Origin: Agrypnia vestita
Taxonomy: Eukaryota; Arthropoda; Insecta; Trichoptera; Phryganeidae
NCBI GenBank assembly: GCA_016648135.1
Contig: JADDOH010023636.1
Location: 1-64,000 of the forward strand
DNA length: 64,000 nt
Reading direction: 5' to 3'
Position numbers and translations under genes: made by a program. This document shows positions 35,120 to 46,617 of this stretch, piece by piece (the first letter of the stretch is position 1; every line of letters starts with the position of its first letter). The notes under the pieces are model-generated. The model did no database searches. It worked only from the letters and a program-made list of their open reading frames with translations, and was not told the origin of the DNA.

Positions 35120-38100
35120 TTATCTATTTATTTTCATATTAAAATCTGTTTCTAAGTGAGCCTCATAATTCTCGACAAGTTTGCTGTATGGTTCGATCAA
35201 TGTCACATCGGGTAAATCCAGGTTTGTGTGCTGCTTAACGAATTCATACGCTTCTGGTGAAATTGAGTGTAAAAGTATCCCGAAGTTGTGAATTTCTTGG
35301 GTCTTTGGTTTGAATTCAACATCTAAAAATAAATAACAAATGAATTGCAATCTGCCAGGGTATTTGAAATTGTAAATGTTTTTCGAAAATGTTGTTGTTA
35401 AAATTTGTTGTATTCGTGAATTTCTTATGCCTTTGGTAGATCGCAACAATGATAAGGATTTTTGAAAATGACAGTTATGTTATAAATATACCAGGGTTCG
35501 ATTTATATTTAGATTAGATTAGGTTAGGTCGAGGGTTAGGTTTAAATCGGATATTTTGATATATATCCGATATATATAAAAAAAATTATATATATCAAAA
35601 CCTTTTACTCTTTTTTTCAACCACGTCGATTGATGCAAACTTTAAATAATTAGGAAATTTATTTTTTTATTTTGTACATGAATTATTATTTATTAAATAA
35701 ATGAATTGCATACTGAATAAAGCTAATACATATATGCAAATATTATATATAAGTTATAAAAGTTGCTCTTTCTAATGTAGTGTTATGGGTGTTTGTTTCC
35801 TTGTGTGAGATAAAAAATTGATTATATGAAACAAATTAATTTAAAAAACAACTGTAGCACTTTTTAAAATACAACTAGCGCCATCTATTAACGACCGCAA
35901 TAAGTTTTTTGGATATATATCAAAAATAAAAATCAAGCCATATCATGATATATATATTCGAGGATATATATCTGCAGATATATATCCTCGAACCCTGAAA
36001 TATAATGTACAAGATATTCACGAAAGGTTGGAATATATTGATTTTGTCTAATGAAATTATATCACCTGTATTCATTAATAAATGCATAACTACACAGAAA
36101 ATAATTACTCCAGAATTTTTTATAAGACTCTCACTTATAGAATTGCATTCTCACCCACTTCACCATTGGTGTTTCTCTTGTATACTGATATAAATGTATA
36201 CTAATAAAAATGCATCATATACTGACCTAAATGCCTTATATACTGACCCGAATGTCTTTTATATTGACCTAAGTGCCCTGCATATCTGCTGAACTAAATG
36301 CATTACATACTGACCTAAATGATTGTTGAAATACAAGAAAGTTGCCCAAAAAAACAGTATTGGAGAAAGCATATAATACTTTAATTTGCAATCTGGCCAA
36401 CTCCACTTTTTACTGAAATTTTTTTTTGTGCATGTATGTTCAGTATAGCATATTAAAAAAAAAATTTGGTAAAAAATGGAGTTGGCCGGGTTGCGAATTA
36501 AGGTATTGATGTGTAGTTAACCGCCAGGATAAAAAAAATTGTGGAGAGAGCCTCTACTTCTTATTCTTTAGTTATTAAAATAATGTAATATACATACAAT
36601 GAATTGATAACTAATCAAAATAATGTAATAAAATGACAGATGGTGAAAACAATAGTAATGGTATTCTTTAAAAACCAGTTTGATTATGCAATTGCAGACT
36701 TGCCAAATGCTATATGGATGGCGAACCATCACATTGCTAGGTGAACCACTTTAATTTTCTCATTTTAGTCTGAATTTTATTGCATTTCATAATAAATCAT
36801 GTGGAACAGGTATGTATTTTAAAAATAAAATAAATGAGAAAACAATGACAATTCCAACAGCAAAACAGAACATTGAAAGTGATGTTCACAACTTGAATTA
36901 TCTAACACCAACCATAGCAAAGAGCCAAGTTAACTTCAATGACATAACAAAAAGTTACGTACTGTCTATCAGCGAAAAAAAAAATCGAAAACATTGAGCT
37001 GTACAAAACATAACATGACACACACCAATGCAAAATAAATTACCGCACACGCCTGAGGAGAACAAAAATAGAATAATCACGACTCTATCGTAACGGACTA
37101 AAATTATACAATGACCTATCTCAATACACAAAATTAGCACCACCTGAATCAAAAAAGACAAGACGCACGTGCACCGACTAACGAATAAAAATATACCTTC
37201 TAGAAAACATGTTAACATATAAATCTCTTTTCCTCCCTTATATTATGCTAATAAATAAAAATAAGCCATTTAGAAAATGAGAGACGAAGGGATGGATTCG
37301 TGATGATACAAAAGCACCTATCAATAAAAAAACTAACTCATAAAGACCAAATTTTTATTATACTCCCTTTCTCATTTACTGGTTGAAATAGGTTTCGCGC
37401 TTACTCCACGCGTCAGTCTCGAGTCGGGCGACGCTGGGAAAGGGAGTAATAAAAACCGATAAAATTTCGAGAAATCCAAAATTATAATAAAATATTTTTA
37501 AAACATTTAATGAAAATTCGTTAGATCATTTTTATTGTCGCCACGAGTCTGCCTACAAAGTTTCAGCTCAATTGGATCATGGTAAAAGGGTTAAAAATTG
37601 ATCCAAAGTTTTTCGGCAGACAAGCGACAAGCAGACGCTACGAGTTGAAAGAAAGGGAGTAAAAAAATGAAAGTTACTACAAAATATAACTAAATTATTA
37701 TGTAACTGATTCTTCTGAGAGTAAGTATCCACAGCATAGTTGAGTGTCCTGACTTTAAAATTCAGAAGTGACTCTAGTAAGTATTAAGGTAGCTATTACT
37801 CTTAAAAGTTTCCATATTTTCATAATACATTTTGACACTTGAAAGGCTTTATCTAAGGACAAGATGTAAATCATAGTCAAGTTTAGTTGATGAGAATTTT
37901 ATTTATAGACAATTTCCGAATATTTACGCAAATGTTTGGTGTTACCGTGGATAAAATGAAATTGTTGTTGCTCAATATTTTTTTCTTGTTCATTTTGGAG
38001 TGTGTGGTGAAATTTTCAAAACTTTTAAGTGTAATATCTTGTTTAATATTTACTTGAGAGTCAGATCTGTTTTGAAATCAGGACACTCGACTATATGGAG

Positions 38101-41100
38101 GATAATTATTCTAGAAAAGGTTCGTTATACCACCCACCATTTACAATTACATATACCCAAAATACAAAAGTCAATCCACCGCAGGTAGATTTATTATACG
38201 TATATAGTAGACTCTCGATTAACTTTCGAATTAACCTAAGTGGTTGCCAATTTGAATTTTTTTGATAACATTTAAAATGTAAAAATATTTTTTCATTAGA
38301 CTATCTACAAGAAAATTAAACTGACAAAATCGATAACTTGATGCGTTCGAAAATTATTATTTGGGCATGCATACATTCGATGTTTACTTGTCATAGAAGC
38401 GGGAGTTTTATTAATTTTATTTTTTATTAATGTTATTAATTATTTTCTATCTACATATACCTTTTTAAGCCTTTTGTACTTATATTTCACAGCAACAATT
38501 TTGTATTTTCACATTATTTTTGACAGAGATAACCCAGATTTTTTCATGCTGTTAAATTTTTTCCCTTCCACCCCAGATAATAAAAAATCTACTACTTATA
38601 AAATTTTATTTTCTAGCTACATACCTTCAATGTTGCACAAAATTTTCGTATTCATACGCTCAGTGTTCAATAACATTTTCAAATTGTCTATTTCCTTGCG
38701 TTGCGTGTTTACAACATGGATCATTTCATTTGTCAACTTGAGATGATCCATCCGCATCTTTTTGACGATATCTGCGCCGCATTTTTCCTTTATATCCTTG
38801 GGTCTAAAAACACTTTGGTCAGCTTCAGGCATTCTTGCATCAATCTTTCTAAATTCTTCCTTGACTTTAAACGGCTCCGTATTTGTTCTTTCCGGAGTTA
38901 TTTTACAAACAGTTGAAGGACATTTGTCATGTGTATGTGCGTGAATTTGTTTAATGATTTCATCATTCACTTGCAGAATATCATCTTGGATTTCTCCTAT
39001 TTCAACGGTGTCCATAAGTTCACTTGGATACACGTCTTGCAGCGCATCGGATTTAGTTCTTTTTTTACAAATGACTGCCTGACTAGGATTTAACAGTTCT
39101 TCTTTGACTAGTAAAATAACCGCATTTGACTTTCCCATTTCATGAATGGCTTCAAGAACATTCGCATCCGGTATTCCACTTTCACCCATGGCTTCAAAAA
39201 TATGTTCTGGCGATATTTTAGCACCATCACTCGCTCGAAGAAAAGCATTCATTTCTTCCATATGATCTGAGAAGTGTTTTACATAAGTGTGATCACCTTT
39301 TGCATATTTATTAATAACTGATGGACCAATTGTCTCACAGTAACTATCATTATTTTTATGTCCACATTTTTCAACACATTTTTTTTTCACAGATTGATCG
39401 TTTTTAACACATTTCTTATTCAGCGATTGAAATTTTCTTTCATATTCATTTTTCACTACTTCAACATTTTCGCAAGATTCACTGAAAGTTGAGATGCCAT
39501 CAACAGTATCATTCATATCACTTAAAATAAATATATCACCATTATCCTCGTTGATTAAACACTGTTCAAATATTTGATCGTCGCTGTCAATATCAGTTTT
39601 AAGTACTTTGACAATTCTCTTACTTTTTCTTTTATCGGAATGAGAATCCGTTCTTCTCTTAACAATTGACTTTTTGTTCCCATCAACTGCTTGACCCTGT
39701 TTATTTTTATATTTTTTTGTGCTAGGTTTTTCTAATGCTTCATCTAAATCAATGATTTTGTCGAGAGTATTTTTCTGCACCATTTCAGGCTTTAACTTCT
39801 TGATTTTTGGTTTAAGGATTTTCTTAAATTTTTTTCTTCTTATTTTCTGTAAAATAATAAACTAAAATCAGTTTTCTAAAAATGGTATTATTTAAAAATT
39901 TGTTGGACACGGGATATATATTTTTTTATGGAAAATAATATGAAATACATACAATTAGTTATTTATTTAAAAAATATAAGGCACACACTCAGCATGGAGC
40001 TCCAACTCCTACGTATAGAGAAATCACAAATGAGGAGGCTTGAACACGTGCTAAGAATGCCAGAAGAACATGTACCAGGAAGTATCCTCTTGGCGCCCGG
40101 TGAGTCGCCCCAGATTAAACTGGGAGAAGCAATAAAAAAGTTCAAAAAGTGGTTCACATATGGAAGCAGAACAAGACAGGGAAATATGGAACCACCTTGT
40201 TGAGTCTTTGGGCCCACGATCCTACTAGGACAAGGGGATGAAGATGACGATGACAATAAAATATAATTTATTTTCCCCTATGTTGTATCTGAATTGCTAT
40301 TTTTTTTAGTACCAATACTATCAATGTCATCAATTTCGTATTCTGTAAGTGACAATTCCGTTAAAAAAATAATCAACTTCTAAACTTTGTTGCTAAACGT
40401 CATAATTTATCGGATAGGAATATTGTGCTGCTACAATTTTAGAGGTCTTAATCTAATTTTCTCTTCCACTGGGTTACAGTTTTGTTTCGCAAGAGGCAAT
40501 TTACAATGTTTCCGCTTTTAAGCCTACTTTATTCATCTTGCAATAGGTAGTACAATATAAATAGATTTTTGAAATTATTTATGGTCGTTGGGGTTCTAAT
40601 TACAAATCAAACAATGAAATCAAATTGTAATTATCAACAGTTCGAACTGTTTGCATATTATGTGGTTTCATAGTTTAATTATATGTACATATTAAATACT
40701 CTATAGAAAAAAATTAATCTGGCTAGAAATAAAGATGCCCTGAACATGTATTAAGCACGTCACCAGAATATACAAAGATTTTATATTAGACATATGTAAT
40801 TCGGTAAATAAAGATCTTATGCCACTCAAACACTATTCCCTTTATGACAATTGCAATATATTGCTTACCTTAAAATGATGTTCAGAGAAATTAAAAATCG
40901 TTGGAACTGCATTATCGTTCAGCAGTTTCTTTTTATGACCCTTCCAGTAGCATTTTTCTTCAAAATGTTCAGAACAGAGGTATGTTGTTCGTGAAGGGTA
41001 GAAGTGCTCTCGACGCATATTTTTTAGCCATTTCTTTAAACGAGCACTATCTTGAAGAGGAAATCTGCAAGACAGAGGAAAGAACAGTAAATTCTGAACT

Positions 41101-44100
41101 TCAATTAACGAAATCTACAAAAATCATCACAAAAGTCATGATTACAAAAAAGTACAATAGAGGGAATAATCCAAGACTATGGTCCTGTTGTTCGTACAAT
41201 GAAAATAAGTATTTCACTATATAATTTAATGTCCTGTTAATTTAATCTAACTAAAATAATCGTAATCTAAATTAAACAAACCAAACCTAATAAGCTAACC
41301 TAACCAAACCTAATAACGTAACCTAACCTCATATTGCCTATGAAATGTCAAAATATGCAGTGCATTTTTCGAAACTTTTAAGTGTAATATCTTATTTAAT
41401 ATTTACTTTTTAAACGTAAATTATCTTTCATTTTGTTATTAGCATATTCAATAATATAGTGAAACAATCATTTTCGTTGTATATGCAATGGGACCATTAT
41501 CTTGGATTTAACCCAATAGAGTACTTGCACCTACAATAAGTATCGAGTATGGAAGGCTAAATTGCAGAATTTTAGGTCTAACTCCAATCTTTTCAGGGGC
41601 AAGTATCTTCGGTACCATTTCCAGAATATCCTCAACTTTGAAGATTCTGACTAAGACACCTGGACAGTTCCTGAACATGGCCTGCATCAATTCCATGAAC
41701 AAGTCTACAAAAACTTTTTATAGCAGGAATAAAGTTTTAATATAATTTGATATCATATATAACATTAATGTTTGCAAATATTTTTACATTTATGATGATA
41801 AATGTCATTCTCTCACTTGTATATAATTTATTATTCCCTTATTCCCACACATTATTAAATTTATTCTTCAATATAAACAAATGAAAATCTCATATTTTAT
41901 AACAAATAGTTGTTAGATAAGTGCATGATTTTAAGTAATCAACAAAAAAATATTCACATTTTTATAATAATAGTAAAAAATTAACTATTTCCAAATTTGT
42001 TCGATTTGATAAGAACAACCAACGTGTACATTTTCATCTCAGTGAACAAAATGTTATATTTAAGCTTTGTAACTATTTTTGGTCAACAGTTAAGTTACTG
42101 ATAATTAACTAACTATCACGCCATTTCCCGCAGGGGTAGGGAGAGAGGATAGAACGCCATATTCTTCTATGTTAGCACACCACTTTTGCTTCGGCTACAT
42201 TCATACATCATGCAAGCTCTACGGTTGTTGAGGCTTTTAATAAGGCCATCCTCCAATTCTTATAGTATCTGATCATGCCAGGTCTTTCGTGGATGCCCTC
42301 TATTCCTTTTGCCTTCAATACTCACCCCATATATTTTCTTAACTATACTATTCTCGCTCATGTGTGCTACATGACCAAAACATCTCAGCACTCCTTTCTT
42401 TATTTTGTCTACCACACTAAAGCCAGCATTACATTACATTACATTACATGATGTACAATTTCTGATATTTGCCGATGACTTGAAAATATTTAGATCAGTG
42501 AAAAGTATGTCCGATTGTATGAAACTACAATCAAATTTGGATTCCCTATTGAAATGGTGTACCAACAATCAACTTCATCTAAATATCTCCAAGTGCCAAT
42601 CTATTACTTTTACAAAAAAAAAGATTCCTATTAAATTCACCTACAAAATTAATGATGTAAACCTTGTATCAGTTGAGGAGATAAGTGATCTGGGAGTAAT
42701 TTTTGATGCTAAATTATCATTCATTCCCCACATTGACTTGATAACTAATAAAGGTCTCAAAATGTTGGGATTTGTTTTAAGAACTGCACACTTATAAAGT
42801 CCTCTACACTTCTCTTGTCAGACCTCAGGTTGAATATAACTCGATCATTTGGTCGCCTCACTATGTTAATCATTCAACGGCAATTGAACGAGTCCAAAAA
42901 AAATTTTTAAGATTTATTAATTACAAATTAAATATACGCTTGGAAGATATCAATTATGAATATCTCCTTAGTTATTTACAACTTTTAAACTTGTCTGTGA
43001 GACGTACTGTAACAGACCTAATATTTCTTTATAGGATCGTAAATAGTTTGATTGATTGCCCCCAGATTATTAGTCTGATCGACTTATATGCTCCATCGAG
43101 GTCATCAAGACACAGTGCATTGTTCTATTATAGTGGAAATGTCAGAACTAATGCATTAGCAAACTCTGTAATTCCCAGATTACACTCATTAGGGAATGAG
43201 CATGCAGAGGCGGCTGACATTTTTGCTGATAGTATAACTGTTTATAGGACAAAGCTGATACAATTGTTTACATCCCAACGAAATGGAAATGGACAATAAA
43301 TCTTTCTATTTTACCTTTAACTATTATTATTTGTACCTTTAACTTTATTATTATTTTATCTTATGTTTTTATGTTTTTCTTATGTTTTTCTGTATTATTA
43401 TTATTATTATTATTATTACCTTTTAACTATTATTATTGTAACTTTTAACTGTATTTTTATTTTAACTGTCTTATGTTATTTTTTAAAAAAATTATTCTGT
43501 ATATTGTAAGAGCCCATAAGGGCGTTAAATAAATAATAAATAATAAATAAATTACATTCACTTCTAATTTGTTCGTTCCTCACTCTTATCGACCAAAGAT
43601 TATCGACACAAGCACCTTAGTGACCACATTTCCACCGCATTCAGTATACTTTGCTTCCTTTTTTGCCAATTTCAGGCTTCACTTCCATACGTCAGAGTTG
43701 GCACTAGAACGGCATTATGACCGCTAGTCTTGCTTCTTTTGACAGGTTCTTATTGGCCATAATGGCATTAAGAGCACCATTTACTTCACTACCCGCTCAC
43801 TCTCCTTTCGATATCGTTCTCAGCCTTGCCGTTTCTACTAAATATACTTCCAAGCACAACAAACTCATTCACTTGTTCTAAGCATTCGTTGTTTACAATT
43901 ACATCAGACTTGGTCATTCTTTATTCTCTCTCGAACACCATTACTTTCAATTTGCTGACATTCATCATAAGTTCACTCTGCATGCATACATTGGACATCC
44001 TGGACACCAGGCAATGAAGATCAGCTACAAGTTACTGATCTAACCTATTAAAACATATAATAGTTAAACCACATACAATTAACATTTCGAATTATTCTGT

Positions 44101-44181
44101 AAAAACTTACTGATGAAAAGCCAATGTACCTCCGGGTAAATTCCGGTTACTACAATTATACGCACTACACGATCTCACCAT
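35120..44181 (-). CDS. THAP zinc-finger protein with P-element-transposase-like C-terminal exon
   Basis: Exons (minus): 44181-44111, 41064-40869, 39846-38625, 35430-35120; all introns GT-AG and phases agree; about 599 aa. Residues 1-90 form a THAP DNA-binding domain split by intron 1: C5-x4-C10, C54-x2-H57, FP at 25-26, W36 and AVPTIF near 76-81. Residues 90-497 are charged, mostly low-complexity and Lys/Asp/Glu-rich (KKFKKILKPKIKKLKP), ending in a probable coiled coil near VVNTQRKEIDNLKMLLNTER. The last exon (YPGRLQFICYLFLDVEF, SPEAYEFVKQHTNLDLPDV) resembles the region before the catalytic core in THAP9/P-element transposases, but no RNase-H fold follows, so it is probably a domesticated or truncated relative. 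An AATAAA overlaps the stop codon region. Introns are filled with retrotransposons. Confidence 0.8.
35492..35997. mobile_element. Non-autonomous hAT element, 506 bp
   Basis: CAGGGTTCGA (35492) and TCGAACCCTG (to 35997) are inverted ends. The flanks AAATATAC and AAATATAA form an 8-bp duplication with one mismatch. The interior is rich in GATATATATCC. It lies in THAP intron 3. Confidence 0.8.
36181..36321 (+). repeat. Imperfect tandem repeat, about 21-bp unit, seven copies
   Basis: Copies of TATACTGACCTAAATGC(CT/AT)TA with substitutions start near 36181, 36197, 36219, 36239, 36262, 36283 and 36308. It lies in THAP intron 3. Confidence 0.75.
36373..36507. mobile_element. Palindromic MITE-like inverted repeat
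   Basis: TAATACTTTAATTTGCAATC and TGGCCAACTCCACTTTTTAC on the left pair with GTAAAAAATGGAGTTGGCC and GGTTGCGAATTAAGGTATT on the right. The arms are about 52 bp with a 30-bp centre. Confidence 0.7.
37360..37660. repeat. Dispersed mobile repeat with AAGGGAGTA borders
   Basis: It starts TACTCCCTTTCTCATTTACT, contains an internal GGGAAAGGGAGTAATAAAAA and ends GAAAGAAAGGGAGTAAAAAA. A segment CAGCTCAATTGGATCATGG is of a kind seen in widespread insect repeats. No frame or clear target duplication. Confidence 0.4.
37723..38108. mobile_element. MITE-like element with long diverged inverted ends
   Basis: AGTATCCACAGCATAGTTGA and GTGTCCTGACTTTAAAA on the left pair with TTTGAAATCAGGACACTCGA and CTATATGGAGGATAATTA on the right. 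A 38-bp interior piece (38016-38054, CTTTTAAGTGTAATATCTTG) recurs at 41370-41408. The terminal design resembles 53150-53455. Confidence 0.5.
39985..40258 (+). mobile_element. Reverse-transcriptase remnant and retroposon 3' tail
   Basis: The frame contains LEHVLRMPEEHVPGSILLAP and KFKKWF, like the C-terminal RT tail of RTE/L1-type elements (GH[VI]LRMP). It ends in CCTACTAGGACAAGGGGATG and a GATGAC tail shared with 19831-19877. It lies in THAP intron 2. Confidence 0.6.
41508..41702 (-). other. Exon-like open segment in THAP intron 1, unidentified
   Basis: The minus frame follows an acceptor-like TTTTTGTAG at about 41703 and contains FRNCPGVLVRIFKVEDILEM, PKILAPEKIGVRPK and QFSLPYSILIV; a donor-like GTAGGT is close to its end. 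It cannot belong between THAP exons 1 and 2, since it would break the zinc finger. It could be a misplaced exon copy or part of a nested gene; no family recognised. Confidence 0.35.
42105..44035 (-). pseudogene. Non-LTR retrotransposon reverse-transcriptase fragment, interrupted by a second retrotransposon
   Basis: Minus reading from 44035 to 43560: ELMMNVSKLKVMVFERE, VNEFVVLGSIFSRNGKAEND, VNGALNAIMANKNLSKEARL and VPTLTYGSEA; then from 42430 to 42130: VDKIKKGVLRCFGHV and RGHPRKTWHDQ. These are consecutive parts of an endonuclease-reverse-transcriptase C-terminal half, with stops and shifts. A jockey-like element (42436-43550) separates them. It ends in the TAACTAACTATCACGCC tail. Confidence 0.8.
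42436..43550 (+). pseudogene. Jockey-like non-LTR retrotransposon, 5'-truncated, nested
   Basis: The plus frame starts inside the RT catalytic block with FLIFADDLKIFRSVKSMSD (FADD, the metal-binding Asp pair), then ISKCQSITF and ISDLGVIFDAKLSF. A single frame change near 42795 leads to the thumb/C-terminal part (SLVRPQVEYNSIIWSP, VQKKFLRFINYKL, SVRRTVTDLIFLYRIVN), ending 43299. The 3' region ends in an AATAAATAATAA tail. ATTACATT is duplicated at 42428-42435 and 43551-43558. Confidence 0.85.
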
Positions 44182-44589
44182 CGTAGAATATGGGGGAAAA
44201 TATTTTCAACTATCAGAAACACAAATTATTTTAACAACAACTTATAAAGAATACTATTGCTCCCGAAAAACAAATGATAAAGTACATTTTTGACTATTTA
44301 GTGCCCTCTTCGTCGCTTTTTGACCTTATGATGGCGGTGAAGAATGGCGGATATTTGTTGAATTAGTAAATCGTGGAAAGAGTGGTTTGAATTTCAAATA
44401 CACAATGTATTTTTGAAAAACCTATACAATGCTTTCGAGACACAATGACGCAAAATTTTTCGCGAATATTCGTAAACATTGCAATGAATGTCATTTGTCA
44501 TTTATTAATAATGTGTCAAAAGTCGAAATAGAATAAACGAGCGGCTAGAAGAACAATGTTATTATATGCCAAAGTACCATCACATTGCA

Positions 44590-44965
44590 TCACAAACGTA
44601 TCGCGACAATTCCAATAGTCATAGTAATTTTGTATGCGATTACGGTTGTTGCGGCTTTTAATGGGACCATCCTCAAACACTTGTTGTATCTGATCGTGCC
44701 AGATCTTTCGCGGACGCCCTCTATTCCTGTTGCCTTCAAAACTCGCCTCAAACTTTCAAATGATTAGATGGAATGCAATATGTTTCAGTGAAATCATATA
44801 TTAGCCCACACAACGTTATGTGTGGAACTAAATTATTAAGATAAATCAATAAATATATTTTCTTTACCATCCTTTCCTCGTTCATACGTTCCACATGACA
44901 AAACCATCTTAGCACTCCTTTCTTTATTCTATCTATCACACTACAGCCAGCATTGCATTCACGTC
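44590..44965 (-). mobile_element. Second fragment of the same non-LTR family
   Basis: The minus frame contains MIDRIKKGVLRWFCHVERMN and EERMVKKIY, nearly the same as the 42.3 kb copy, then a gap and the decayed PRKIWHDQIQ-like region near 44700. It lies upstream of THAP exon 1. Confidence 0.7.
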
Positions 44966-45059
44966 TAATTTGTTCATTCCTTACTCTATCTATCTATCGA
45001 TCATGCGATTTTCATACGTACGGAAAAAAAAGAAATTTAGATCCGTAACAGTAATCTTG

Positions 45060-45250
45060 TGTGACCCGAAAATGCCTATAAAACTTAAAGGAAAGGTATA
45101 CCAGACTATTGTTAGACCCGCGATAATGTATACCTCCGAATACTGTACACTCTAGGCAACTCGAAACAGCAGAAATGCGAATGCTTAGATGGTCAGCAGG
45201 GGTAACATTAAAAGATAGGATTAAAAGTTCACGCATTCATGGTAGCCTGG
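45060..45250 (+). mobile_element. Reverse-transcriptase fragment, opposite orientation
   Basis: The plus frames contain CDPKMPIKLKGKVYQTIVRP and AIMYTSEYCTL, then, after a shift, QLETAEMRMLRWSAGVTLKD. This is the VYQTIVRPAM-LYG...EMRMLRW signature of non-LTR polyproteins. It starts abruptly next to the fragment at 44590-44965. Confidence 0.75.
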
Positions 45251-45431
45251 GTGTCATGTTCCTATGTTTTTAATGCAATATTATATTTTACTATTACGCA
45301 AAACCTGCGACTGGAAGATTGCAAAGAATTGCATCTGGTTATATTTTCAAATAAAAATTTAATTCGCAAAATTTTATATTATTTAAGGGTTGGTTGTTTG
45401 ATTGCTGGGAACAGTATAGGTCGTTTCATAT

Positions 45432-45589
45432 AAGTTTGCAATTGAGTTAGTGTGAGTACAGAGCGTAATACGCGCATAGTTTCGTTGTGTTAAGTTTACG
45501 GATACGATAGGGGCGTATCCGTAAACTTAGCATAACGAAACAATGCGCGTATTTATGCACTGTACCCACATTAACTCAATCGCAAGCTT
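45432..45589. mobile_element. Palindromic element, copy 1
   Basis: The arms (45432-45506, 45514-45589) pair almost along their full length: AAGTTTACGGATACG against CGTATCCGTAAACTT at the centre, and GTAATACGCGCATAGTTTCG against CGAAACAATGCGCGTATTTA outside. It is related to copy 2 at 46511-46617. Confidence 0.85.
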
Positions 45590-46510
45590 TTGTGGGATCA
45601 ATAATCAGTTTCTTCATGCGTTTTGACCATCGCCGAAATTCCTACGAAAAATCAATCGGGCAAGAAAAAACACGCACACTCAAAAGCGCAGACATCTGTG
45701 TTTACATACAGATAAGATTGATATTGGAGTTTAGAAACTGCTAACCTGGGGCGTCCTACGCTGCATACAAATGAAAAAATGGATAAAAATGAAAAATGCA
45801 AACGCGAGTTCTGCTGAGGGCACAAATCTCACGCAGACAAAGGAATGTAAATATACTGACGGCTCCGTTCTCACACAGTTTTTTTGTACACATCGGGATA
45901 TAAAAGACGTAGTAGTGAAGTCCCAAGTTAGTTCGTTTCCCTACGCCGTTACCACAAAGTCACGCTGCTTGGTGACCGCTGCCCGTAGTACCACTTCGCC
46001 ACATACCGTATCACATCCAATCTACAGTCTGCCGTTGCAACGCTATCATCATCATCGCTTCACTGCCCTCGCAATATACATTGGCGCCCAATATCTCCAG
46101 CATGCAGTACTATCATCCACCTCAACCTCACCGCGATGCACTGCTAACACCCGTCGTCCACCAGCATCTCCGACTTCACGACACCGGTCTCTACACTCCA
46201 ACGACAGCTCTTCGCTCCCGTTCTCCACCAACGCTCGAAGACCATCCATCGTCAACACCACAGGGATCCCGGTTCGTCGACCTGAAGCAGCCAGCTGACG
46301 ACCGAGTAATCTATCAAGATTGAACGATAAGCACCTCTGTAGTCTCGCCGAGTACAAATAAAATTCATAAAACTGCTTCCCTTTTGTCAGCTGTTCCCTG
46401 TACAACATTTATAAAATAGTGGGGGCTCCGCGGACCTCACATCCCCTACATCTGGTGACTCGTGGGTGACTCCGAGGTGAGTCATCCCTACACTTATATG
46501 AAAAGACCTA
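45590..46510. other. GC-richer segment between two palindromic copies
   Basis: Overlapping frames on both strands (plus 45771-46298, 175 codons; minus 46408-46052, 118 codons) have no known domains; a Ser/Thr/Pro/Arg-rich composition suggests chance openness. GGCGCCCAA at 46083-46091 resembles a retroelement primer-binding site, but no LTR was identified before it. The function of the segment is unknown. Confidence 0.3.
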
Positions 46511-46617
46511 TACAGTGCGTAACACTCGAATTGTTTCATTGTGTTAAGTTTACGGATACGAGAGGGGCGTATCCGTAAACTTAACACAACGAAACGATGC
46601 CCGTATTATACACTGTA
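46511..46617. mobile_element. Palindromic element, copy 2
   Basis: TACAGTGCGTAACACTCGAA through GTTTACGGATACG (46511-46560) pairs with CGTATCCGTAAACTTAACAC through ATACACTGTA (46568-46617). The right side continues with sequence shared with copy 1 (ATTCAACTGCAAGCTCATAT), while the left side lacks the matching outer part. Confidence 0.8.

Noticed and set aside
42428..42457. ATTAC microsatellite as an independent feature
   Set aside because: It is explained as expansion of the jockey-like element's target duplication.
46083..46091. LTR retrotransposon primer-binding site (GGCGCCCAA)
   Set aside because: No LTR end directly before it and no gag/pol after it.
45771..46298. 175-codon Ser/Thr-rich protein gene
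   Set aside because: A 118-codon frame is open on the opposite strand of the same GC-rich block, with no domain in either.
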